A stretch of DNA of 38,418 nucleotides from Actinomycetota bacterium. Lineage in GTDB: Bacteria > Actinomycetota > Acidimicrobiia > Acidimicrobiales > Ilumatobacteraceae. Position numbers and translations under genes: made by a program. Each line of letters begins with the position of its first letter. The first letter of the stretch is position 1. Below, piece after piece: positions 22,942 through 29,534 of this stretch. The stretch lies in assembly GCA_030645675.1 (NCBI GenBank), contig JAUSLQ010000037.1:1-38418 (forward strand). Reading direction: 5' to 3'. Under the pieces are notes generated by a model. It did not search any database. It was not told the origin of the DNA and worked only from the letters and a program-made list of their open reading frames with translations.

Positions 22942-24573
22942 TCACGCCAGCGCTCGCGGGGCGGGCAGGCCATCGGGCAGCGTCCCGGTCTCCAGCCACG
23001 CTCGCAGGGTGGGCTTCACCACCTTGCCCATCGCGTTGCGCGGGAACTGCTCGACCACGTACCACTCCACCGGCGCCTTGTACCTTGCGAGCTGCGCGCT
23101 GCACTCGGCGGCCAGTTCGGCATGCGAGATCTGCGCGCCGGCATCGCCGACGGCGGGCAGCACGAACCCGACGACCTCTTCGCCGAGCCGAGCGTGGTCG
23201 CGGCCGACGACCGCCACCTCGGCGACGGACTGCAACCCCTCGACGGCGCGCTCCACCTCGGCCGGGTACACGTTGGCGCCACCGCGGATGATCAGGTCGG
23301 ACCGGCGATCGAGCACCCACAGGTTGCCGTCGGCGTCGAAGCGCCCGACATCGCCGGTGTGCAGCACCCCACCACGAAGCGCCGACGCCGTCGCCTCCGG
23401 CCTGTCCCAGTAGCCGAGCATGGTGGAGTAGCAGCCGGCGAAATGGCCCACGGCAGTCGGGCCGACGCAGATCTCGCCATCGTCGCCGACTGGCACCTGC
23501 GCATCGTCGGCGTCGCGAATCGTGACCTCGACCTGCTCGTGCGCAGCGCCGGACGAACCGACCGGCCCGATCGAGGCTGCGGAGGCGCCACCTGTGACGC
23601 TGGTGGGCGCCTCGGTGAGGCCATAGCCGAACCCGAAGTCGGAGCCGAACCGCTCGCGATAGCGCTCCCGCAGTCCCTCCGGGCACTTCGCGCCACCGAC
23701 CCCCAGATGCGTGAGCGAGGCGATGTCGGCCGGGTCGATGTCCGGGCGCGTGAGCAGGTCGTAGACCGTGGGCGGCGTGGAGTACATCCGTTGCACGCCG
23801 AACTCGGCGATCCACCCCGCGACCCCGGCGGCGTCGATGCGGTCCATCGGGACGATGGTGCCACCGCTCAGCAGCGTCTGCACCGTGGAGAGCACCTGCA
23901 TGTTGAGAATGGTGAGCGGCAGGCAGACACCCTGCACGAGCGCCGACGGCTCGCGGCGCATCATGACGGCGCCGGGCAGCAACATGTTGTGCTGACTGTG
24001 AACCACGCCCTTGGGCGTACCGGTGGTACCGCTGGTGTACGCGATGGCCGCCGGAGCGAACGGATCGACCTCCACCGCCGGCCGATCGGCAGCATCTGCG
24101 TCGCGCCACCACGCGCCGGGATCCGCTGCATCGACCGCAATGACTGCGACGTCCGGACCCACCCAACCCGCAGCGATGGTGTCGGCAGTGGAGACGAGCA
24201 ATGACGCATCGCTGTCCTGGAGGAGGAAGCGCTTCTCCGGTGTGGCCAGGTGCGTGTTCACCCCTACCCAGATCGCGCCGAGGCGCATGCACGCAAGGAA
24301 CGCAACCACGACGTCGCCAGTGTTCGGGAGGCTGACCCCCACGCGATCGAGCGGCCGCACACCCCGGGCGTGCATCGTGGCGGCCGCACGATCGACGGCC
24401 ACCTGAAGCTCCGCGTACGTGTACGAGGCCCGGCGATCGGCCACGGCCGTGCGCGAGCCGTAGGTCGCGGCGGCGTGGTCGACGAGGTCGGCGACCGACC
24501 GTGGCACGTCGGGGATGGGACGCGGTTCGTTGCGGACCAGGCCGTGCAGACCGACGAACTCGTGGTCGATCAC
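22942..24573 (-). CDS. AMP-dependent acyl-CoA ligase (ANL family)
   Basis: 543 residues from a GTG at 24573, set by GGGGGG 5 bases upstream. The P-loop is IAYTSGTTGTPKG, the A5 motif FGYGLTEAP, A7 HTGDVGRFDADG, A8 SDLIIRGGANVYPAEVE and A10 PRNAMGKVVK with the catalytic Lys. It adenylates a carboxylic acid and transfers it to CoA, likely the activation step of the substrate handled here. An 11-codon leader ORF (24608-24573) overlaps its start. It is divergent from the double GntR regulator, the obvious candidate controller. The frame continues beyond 24573 but that stretch antiparallels the GntR gene. Confidence 0.93.
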   Translation of the reverse strand: MIDHEFVGLHGLVRNEPRPIPDVPRSVADLVDHAAATYGSRTAVADRRASYTYAELQVAVDRAAATMHARGVRPLDRVGVSLPNTGDVVVAFLACMRLGAIWVGVNTHLATPEKRFLLQDSDASLLVSTADTIAAGWVGPDVAVIAVDAADPGAWWRDADAADRPAVEVDPFAPAAIAYTSGTTGTPKGVVHSQHNMLLPGAVMMRREPSALVQGVCLPLTILNMQVLSTVQTLLSGGTIVPMDRIDAAGVAGWIAEFGVQRMYSTPPTVYDLLTRPDIDPADIASLTHLGVGGAKCPEGLRERYRERFGSDFGFGYGLTEAPTSVTGGASAASIGPVGSSGAAHEQVEVTIRDADDAQVPVGDDGEICVGPTAVGHFAGCYSTMLGYWDRPEATASALRGGVLHTGDVGRFDADGNLWVLDRRSDLIIRGGANVYPAEVERAVEGLQSVAEVAVVGRDHARLGEEVVGFVLPAVGDAGAQISHAELAAECSAQLARYKAPVEWYVVEQFPRNAMGKVVKPTLRAWLETGTLPDGLPAPRALA

Positions 24574-24608
24574 TACTGCCCCCCGACTGCACCCGAGCTG
24601 ATCAGCAT
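24573..24608 (-). CDS. Possible 11-codon leader peptide upstream of the ligase
   Basis: ATG at 24608 reads MLISSGAVGGQ and stops at a TAG whose last base is the first base of the ligase GTG (TAGTG). A GATACT box lies 7 bases before the ATG, so it would start a leaderless message. Translation of this mini-ORF would deliver ribosomes to the ligase start. It could also be a chance short frame. Confidence 0.35.
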   Translation of the reverse strand: MLISSGAVGGQ

Positions 24609-24615
24609 GGAATAG

Positions 24616-24623
24616 AGTATCCT
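24616..24623. promoter_or_regulatory. Overlapping divergent -10 boxes between ligase and GntR gene
   Basis: AGTATCCT holds GATACT on the minus strand (24621-24616) and TATCCT on the plus strand (24618-24623). Each is 7 bases from an ATG of a short ORF (24608 minus, 24631 plus). The design equals that at 19057-19064. A bound GntR protein here could switch both directions. Confidence 0.45.
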
Positions 24624-24630
24624 CGGCTTC

Positions 24631-24657
24631 ATGTCGGCAGAGCGAATCCGAGTGTAG
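24631..24657 (+). CDS. Possible 8-codon leader peptide upstream of the GntR gene
   Basis: ATG at 24631 reads MSAERIRV and stops with TAG at 24655-24657, 4 bases before the GntR ATG at 24662. A TATCCT box is 7 bases upstream. It is the mirror of the mini-ORF on the other strand. Function, if any, would be coupling; evidence is positional only. Confidence 0.3.
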   Translation: MSAERIRV

Positions 24658-24661
24658 GAAC

Positions 24662-26134
24662 ATGACGACTCGGCCCCGGAGCGGGGCGAATGCAATGCTG
24701 CAGAACGACCAGCCCAACCGCGGCACACCCGATCACGAGGCACTGCCAGATCGCAAGCTCGCATCCCGCCTGGCCAGCCGCATCATGAGCGATCTGCAGG
24801 CTTCGCAGTGGACGGTCGGTGCGGTGATCGGCTCCGAGTCCGACCTGCTCGGGCGTTACGACGTCAGCCGCGCCGTGCTTCGGGAGGCCGAGCGCCTGCT
24901 CGAACACTTCGGCGCGACCACCACCAAACGAGGGCCTGGCGGCGGGCTGATCGTTGCAGCGCCCTCGACGGGAGCAGTCGTTCAGGCCGTGATGGTCTAC
25001 CTCACCTACACCGGGGTGTCGCTCGGCGACCTGATGGCAGCGCGCACGTGCCTCGAGCGCACCATCGCCCGCGCCGCCACCCTGCACGCCACGGAGGAGC
25101 AGGTCGACGCGCTGCGTCAGCGGGTGCGCACGGACAAAGAGCGCGATGTGCTGGACGCGAGCGACCATCACGTGCTGCACACGATGATCGCCGCTGCGGC
25201 CAACAACCCCGCGGCGGAACTGTTCATCGACGTCCTCGGTCGCCTCACGGCACGCTGGTCGTACCCGAAGGTGAACGAATCGGGCCGCACCGAGGCGCTG
25301 GAGGCCTCCGCCCGCGCCCACGAGTTGCTCGTCGATGCGATCACGGCGGGCAACTCCGCACTGGCCGAACGACGCATGAACGCCCACCTCACCGCCCTCG
25401 GCGACTGGCTGGGCCTGCACCGGCAGTCCCCCCGATCGCTGGAGGGGGTGCTGGAGCCCGCCGACGATCTGAAGCTCGGCACCAAGGTGGCCCGGCTGAT
25501 CATCGTCGACATCGTCGAGCGTGGCTGGCCCATCGGCGAGATCCTCGGCTCCGAGGCCCGCCTGGTCGAGCAGTACGCTGTCAGCCGGGCTGCGTTGCGG
25601 GAGGCCGTGCGACTGCTGGAGTACCTGCGAGTGGCAACCATGAAGCCCGGCCCGCGCGGTGGGCTGATCGTCACCGAGCCCAGCGTCGAACCGATCATCG
25701 AAGCAGCGTCGGTGTTCCTGGAGTACCGCCAGATCGAGGCCCGCCATCTCATCGAGCTGCGGATCGGCCTCGAGTCCGACGCGATCGCGCTCGTCGTCGA
25801 GCGGGCCTCCGACGACGACATCCAACAGCTCAGGGTGCTCGCCGACGACGCCTCCCGGGTGCACTACCAAGGCTCTGTCGCCGACGACCTGCATCTGCGC
25901 ATCGCCGACCTCAGCGGCAACCCGGCGATCGCACTGTTCCTGCGTGTGCTGGTTCACCTGACGCGGTTGCACGCACCCGGGGTGAGCCTCTCCGAATCCC
26001 GCCGCTCCGAGATCAACGCGCAGTCCGGCCACGCCCACGACGGCATCGTCGATGCGATCGCCGCCCGCGACGTTGCACTCGCTAGGCGCCGGATGATGAA
26101 GCATCTCGAACTGATGCCGTCGGTGTTGCGCTAG
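24662..26134 (+). CDS. Double GntR/FadR regulator with two HTH-FCD units
   Basis: 490 residues, twice the usual 240. Unit one (about 20-250): HTH with LGRYDVSRAVLREAERLLEH and an FCD domain with DHHVLHTMIAAAANNPAAEL and RAHELLVDAI. Unit two (about 255-490): HTH with EQYAVSRAALREAVRLLEY and FCD with DDLHLRIADLSGNPAIALF and AHDGIVDAIAARDVALARRR. Both halves keep recognisable DNA-binding and ligand segments, so one chain could act as a built-in dimer. Its ATG at 24662 (alternative 24695) has a weak ribosome site. Divergent from the acyl-CoA ligase, which it probably regulates; ligand likely an acyl-CoA. Confidence 0.92.
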   Translation: MTTRPRSGANAMLQNDQPNRGTPDHEALPDRKLASRLASRIMSDLQASQWTVGAVIGSESDLLGRYDVSRAVLREAERLLEHFGATTTKRGPGGGLIVAAPSTGAVVQAVMVYLTYTGVSLGDLMAARTCLERTIARAATLHATEEQVDALRQRVRTDKERDVLDASDHHVLHTMIAAAANNPAAELFIDVLGRLTARWSYPKVNESGRTEALEASARAHELLVDAITAGNSALAERRMNAHLTALGDWLGLHRQSPRSLEGVLEPADDLKLGTKVARLIIVDIVERGWPIGEILGSEARLVEQYAVSRAALREAVRLLEYLRVATMKPGPRGGLIVTEPSVEPIIEAASVFLEYRQIEARHLIELRIGLESDAIALVVERASDDDIQQLRVLADDASRVHYQGSVADDLHLRIADLSGNPAIALFLRVLVHLTRLHAPGVSLSESRRSEINAQSGHAHDGIVDAIAARDVALARRRMMKHLELMPSVLR

Positions 26135-26161
26135 CCGTACCCAGCCATCACCCGGCCGGCG

Positions 26162-26959
26162 TCAGAGCTGCTCGCGCATCCTCAGCAACCTGCGCCGGGT
26201 GCCTGCGATCCACTCGTCGTAATCGGTGGCCTTGCGCAGGAACGAATCCGCCACGCGCGCGTGGGGCAGCACCAGGAACGGCTCGGTGGTCTGCATCGCC
26301 GCGATGGTGAAGGCGGCGACGTCGCTGGCCTTCAGCACCTCGCCCAACGCCGACGCCTGCGGAGGCTCGCTGGAGATGTCGCCCGGCTCGAGGCCGAACA
26401 TCCCGGTGTAGACCGCATTCGGGCACAGGCACGACACGCGGATGCCCAGGTGCCCGTAGTTCAGCGTCATCCACTCGGCGAAGCCGAGGGCGCCGTGCTT
26501 GGTGAGGGTGTAGCCCGGAGCCGACGGCCCGGTGATCAGCGACGCGGACGAGATCGTCTGCAGCAGGTAGCCGCCACCACGCTCCACCATCGACGGCACC
26601 ACGGCCTTGGCCGCCCAGACGTGCGCGAGCAGGTTGACGTCGACGATCCGTTGGTAGTCGTCGACCGAACCGCTGAGACCCGCGGTGGGCGAGTCGCTGT
26701 AGCCGGCGTTCGAGCAGAAGATGTCGACCGGGCCGTACTCCGCCACAGCGCCGGCCACCAGGGCGTTGATCGAGTCGGGGTCGCCCACGTCGGCGGTGAC
26801 ACCGAGAGCCCCGAGCCGCGACGCCACCAGCGCGACGCCGTCGGAGTTCACGTCGGACACCACCACCTTGGCGCCCAGTTCGGCGAACCGGGTGGCCAAC
26901 GCGCACCCGATCCCGCTCGCTGCTCCCGTGACCACCACGACCTTGCCGGCTACTTCCAT
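26162..26959 (-). CDS. SDR-family oxidoreductase
   Basis: 265 residues from the ATG at 26959, set by GGAGGG 8 bases upstream. VTGAASGIG is the cofactor loop, SNAGY replaces NNAG, the catalytic Ser is in TISSASLI and YTLTKHGA supplies Tyr and Lys. The C-terminal 60 residues (DISSEPPQASALGEVLKASD) resemble actinobacterial SDRs without known substrate and lack the usual VDGG ending. Divergent from the SDR at 27100 across a 140-base region with repeats. It converges on the double GntR gene. Confidence 0.92.
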   Translation of the reverse strand: MEVAGKVVVVTGAASGIGCALATRFAELGAKVVVSDVNSDGVALVASRLGALGVTADVGDPDSINALVAGAVAEYGPVDIFCSNAGYSDSPTAGLSGSVDDYQRIVDVNLLAHVWAAKAVVPSMVERGGGYLLQTISSASLITGPSAPGYTLTKHGALGFAEWMTLNYGHLGIRVSCLCPNAVYTGMFGLEPGDISSEPPQASALGEVLKASDVAAFTIAAMQTTEPFLVLPHARVADSFLRKATDYDEWIAGTRRRLLRMREQL

Positions 26960-26993
26960 CGCTGCAACCCTCCATCGGCCTTCGCCATCATCA

Positions 26994-27040
26994 TCGATCA
27001 CCATCGATCACCATCGTCGTCGATCACCAACAGCTGATCG
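26994..27040. repeat. Direct and inverted GATCA repeats between divergent SDR genes
   Basis: TCGATCACC occurs three times (26994-27002, 27004-27012 and 27020-27028). CGATCA (27021-27026) and TGATCG (27035-27040) form an inverted repeat with an 8-base spacer. The remaining gap holds the promoter at 27063-27092 and two TTCTGTCAC copies. Probably regulator-binding sites. Confidence 0.6.
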
Positions 27041-27062
27041 TTTCTGTCACATACCGCCACTC

Positions 27063-27092
27063 TTGACATATTCTGTCACCTGGTCGTATCGT
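27063..27092 (+). promoter_or_regulatory. Predicted leaderless promoter of the SDR gene
   Basis: Consensus TTGACA (27063-27068), an 18-base spacer and TATCGT (27087-27092), then 7 bases to the ATG at 27100. TGACA and TGTCA (27064-27078) form a small inverted repeat over the -35 box, a possible operator. Confidence 0.6.
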
Positions 27093-27099
27093 GCGCAAC

Positions 27100-27876
27100 A
27101 TGCCTGACACGACGGACCTCCCGACCTTCGACCTCACCGGCAAGGTCGCTGTCGTCACCGGCGGCAGCCGCGGAATCGGTCGCTCGATCGTGCTCGGCTA
27201 CGCCGCCGCGGGCGCCAGCGTGGTGATCGCGAGCCGGAAGATCGACAAGTGCGAAGAGGTCGCCGCCGAGGTGCGCGAGCGCTTCGGCGGCAGGGCCCTG
27301 GCCGTCGCTACCCACGTCGCACGGTGGGACGAGTGCGATCGCCTCGTCGACATCGTGTACGACACGTTCGGTCGCTGTGACGTGTTCGTCAACAACGCCG
27401 GCCTGTCTCCGCTGTATCCCGACCTGGCCTCGGTCACGGAGGACTACTTCGACAAGGTCGTCGGCATCAACCTGAAGGGCCCGTTCCGGCTCGGTGCCCT
27501 GGTCGGCACGCGCATGGCCGCCGGCGAGGGCGGCTGCATCATCAACGTCAGCACGATCGGGTCGCTGCGACCCGGGGCGACCGAGCTCGTATACGCGTGC
27601 GCCAAGGCCGGCCTCAACGCGTTGACGATCGGCCTGGCCGAGGCGTTCGGCCCCACGGTGCGCAGCAACGGGATCCTGCCCGGCGGCGTGCGCACCGACG
27701 TCGCTGCGGCGTGGAGCGACGAGATGGCGGCGGCCGCTGCCGACACCCCGATGGGCCGCGTCGGCGAAGCCGACGACTACGTCGGCCCGGCGCTGTGGCT
27801 CGCCACCGACGCATCAGCCTTCGTCACCGGCGTTCTGCTACGCGTCGACGGTGGCGCATACCGGCAGATGAGCTGA
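27100..27876 (+). CDS. SDR-family oxidoreductase
   Basis: 258 residues. VTGGSRGIG is the cofactor motif near residue 19, followed by SRK (a basic pair that suggests NADP preference). NNAGLS, NVSTIGS (Ser) and YACAKAG (Tyr, Lys) complete the active site, and LRVDGGAYRQ the C-terminus. The ATG at 27100 is 7 bases after a -10 box; a GTG at 27091 in frame would disrupt that. A TetR gene follows after 18 bases. Likely one keto/hydroxy step in the pathway. Confidence 0.92.
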   Translation: MPDTTDLPTFDLTGKVAVVTGGSRGIGRSIVLGYAAAGASVVIASRKIDKCEEVAAEVRERFGGRALAVATHVARWDECDRLVDIVYDTFGRCDVFVNNAGLSPLYPDLASVTEDYFDKVVGINLKGPFRLGALVGTRMAAGEGGCIINVSTIGSLRPGATELVYACAKAGLNALTIGLAEAFGPTVRSNGILPGGVRTDVAAAWSDEMAAAAADTPMGRVGEADDYVGPALWLATDASAFVTGVLLRVDGGAYRQMS

Positions 27877-27880
27877 CGGC

Positions 27881-27886
27881 GATACT
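27881..27886 (+). promoter_or_regulatory. Possible -10 box of the TetR gene
   Basis: GATACT, 8 bases upstream of the TetR ATG at 27895 and just after the SDR stop. It could give a separate leaderless TetR transcript. No ribosome site is visible, and no convincing -35 was found. Confidence 0.35.
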
Positions 27887-27894
27887 GTGGCCCG

Positions 27895-28497
27895 ATGACA
27901 AGGCTCGAGGCACGGCGAGCCTTCGCCGCAAGTGAGATCGCGCACAAGGCAATGGCGCTCTTCGCCGAGCGTGGCTTCCACGCGGTGACCGTGGAGGAGA
28001 TCGCCGAGGCAGCGGAGATCTCGCCGCGCACCTTCTTCCGGTACTTCCCGGCGAAGGAGGACGTCGTGCTGCTCGAACAGCGGTGGATCCACCAACGCCT
28101 GGTCGACGCGTTCGCTGCCCGGCCTGCCGAGGAACCGCCGATCACCGCGCTGCGCAATGCGTACCTGTCCACCTCCGACGTACCCGCCCACCGTCGCCAG
28201 TCCGTGCTCCACCTCAACCGGGTACGCCTCGAGGTGCCGTCGATCCTCGCCCGCGGTTACGGGGAAGACCTGCTCGCCAACGAGCCCATCATCAGCGGGT
28301 TGGCGGCGCGCATGGGCGTCGACCCCGCCGACGACCCGCGACCCGCCATCGCGGCAGCTGCGATGGCCGCTGCAGCGGCGACCGCGTTCGATCGCTGGGT
28401 CCGGTCGGGCGGCAGAGGCAACCCTGCCGATGCTGTGGGAGCTGCAATCGCGATGGTGGAGTCCGGCGTGCGCGAACTGGACGCGCCGTCCGACTGA
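27895..28497 (+). CDS. TetR-family regulator
   Basis: 200 residues. The helix-turn-helix comprises VTVEEIAEAAEISPRTFFRY and FPAKEDVVL near residues 30-60, the most common TetR form. The C-terminal half contains HRRQSVLHLNRVRLEVPSIL, similar to the MftR/TetR_C group of actinobacterial regulators, followed by an Ala-rich helix. It follows the SDR by 18 bases and precedes the next SDR by 79, so it probably regulates one or both. Ligand unknown. Confidence 0.92.
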   Translation: MTRLEARRAFAASEIAHKAMALFAERGFHAVTVEEIAEAAEISPRTFFRYFPAKEDVVLLEQRWIHQRLVDAFAARPAEEPPITALRNAYLSTSDVPAHRRQSVLHLNRVRLEVPSILARGYGEDLLANEPIISGLAARMGVDPADDPRPAIAAAAMAAAAATAFDRWVRSGGRGNPADAVGAAIAMVESGVRELDAPSD

Positions 28498-28576
28498 GCG
28501 TGGAGCCACCGCGCCGCCATACCGTACACTCAGTTCAACAAATGTGCCGATGGTCACACGGCGTCGAGGAGGAATC

Positions 28577-29446
28577 ATGGGTCGGTTCGAGGGCAAGGTC
28601 GTCGTCATCACAGGTGGCGGTTCAGGGCTCGGTCGCTTGTGCGCCCTGAAGTGGGCCGCCGAAGGGGCCTCGGTGGTGGTCACCGACCTCATCGAGCAAC
28701 GAGCAGAGATCGTTGCCGCGACGATCAACGACGAGGGCGGGTCGGCACTCGGGCTGAGGGCCGATGTCACCGTCGAGGCCGAGGTCGAGGCCGCCGTAGC
28801 CGCAGCAGTGGCGAAGTACGGCCGGCTCGACATCATGTTCGCCAATGCCGGCAAGGCCGTGCCGGGGTTCGGCACGATCGCCCTGGAAGACATCTCCGTC
28901 GCTGAGTGGGACGACGTCAACGACGTGGTCTACAAGGGCGTGTTCTTCGCCGGCAAGCACGCCTGCCGGCAGATGAAGACCCAGGAAGACGGTGGCAACA
29001 TCGTCGTCACGGTGTCCGCCGGCGGCCACAACTCCTACCCCGGTTTCGGGCCATATTGCGCCGGGAAGGCGGGCGCCGCCGGCCTGGTGCGCTCGATGGC
29101 CTACGACTGGGGCCGCTATGGCATCCGGGTCAACGGCCTGTCGCCCACGCACGGCATGTCGGTCAACTTCGCCCTCCCGCCGGAGACACCTGCGCTGGGC
29201 ATGTCGTACGAAGAGGCCCAGCTCGCCGAGTCGGGTGCGACGTGGGACGCCGTCACGATGTTCCCCGGGCCGCTCAAGGTGAAGCGCCCGCCGTCGCTGG
29301 AGGACAACGCCGCGGTCGCCACCTTCTTGGCCTCCGACGACTCCACCTACATGTCGGGCATCATCATCCAGTCGTGCGACGGCGGCAACTTCGCCCGCAC
29401 CTCGATCCCGATCCCCGAGAACTGGTCGCTCGAAGACCAGGCCTGA
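28577..29446 (+). CDS. SDR-family oxidoreductase
   Basis: 289 residues with a strong GAGGAGG ribosome site before the ATG at 28577. ITGGGSGLG is the cofactor motif, NAG is in FANAGKAV, the Ser is in TVSAGG and YCAGKAG supplies Tyr and Lys. A 35-residue insertion (SVNFALPPETPALGM to FPGPLKVKRPP) precedes the C-terminal SCDGGNFART, making it longer than classical members. TACACT near 28523 may be the -10 box. Its product may feed the molybdenum hydroxylase genes that follow, but only position suggests this. Confidence 0.92.
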   Translation: MGRFEGKVVVITGGGSGLGRLCALKWAAEGASVVVTDLIEQRAEIVAATINDEGGSALGLRADVTVEAEVEAAVAAAVAKYGRLDIMFANAGKAVPGFGTIALEDISVAEWDDVNDVVYKGVFFAGKHACRQMKTQEDGGNIVVTVSAGGHNSYPGFGPYCAGKAGAAGLVRSMAYDWGRYGIRVNGLSPTHGMSVNFALPPETPALGMSYEEAQLAESGATWDAVTMFPGPLKVKRPPSLEDNAAVATFLASDDSTYMSGIIIQSCDGGNFARTSIPIPENWSLEDQA

Positions 29447-29497
29447 GGTCGCGCCGACGCGATGGAGTAGCTGCACTGCGGCCCGACCAACTTACTC

Positions 29498-29525
29498 TTG
29501 AGCAAATGAGTTAGATGAGTATACT
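29498..29525 (+). promoter_or_regulatory. Predicted promoter of the molybdenum hydroxylase operon
   Basis: TTGAGC (29498-29503), a 16-base spacer and TATACT (29520-29525), then 9 bases to the ATG at 29535. CTTACTC (29491-29497) and GAGTTAG (29508-29514) are near-perfect inverted repeats flanking the -35 box and may be an operator. Confidence 0.6.
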
Positions 29526-29534
29526 CTGCACTCC

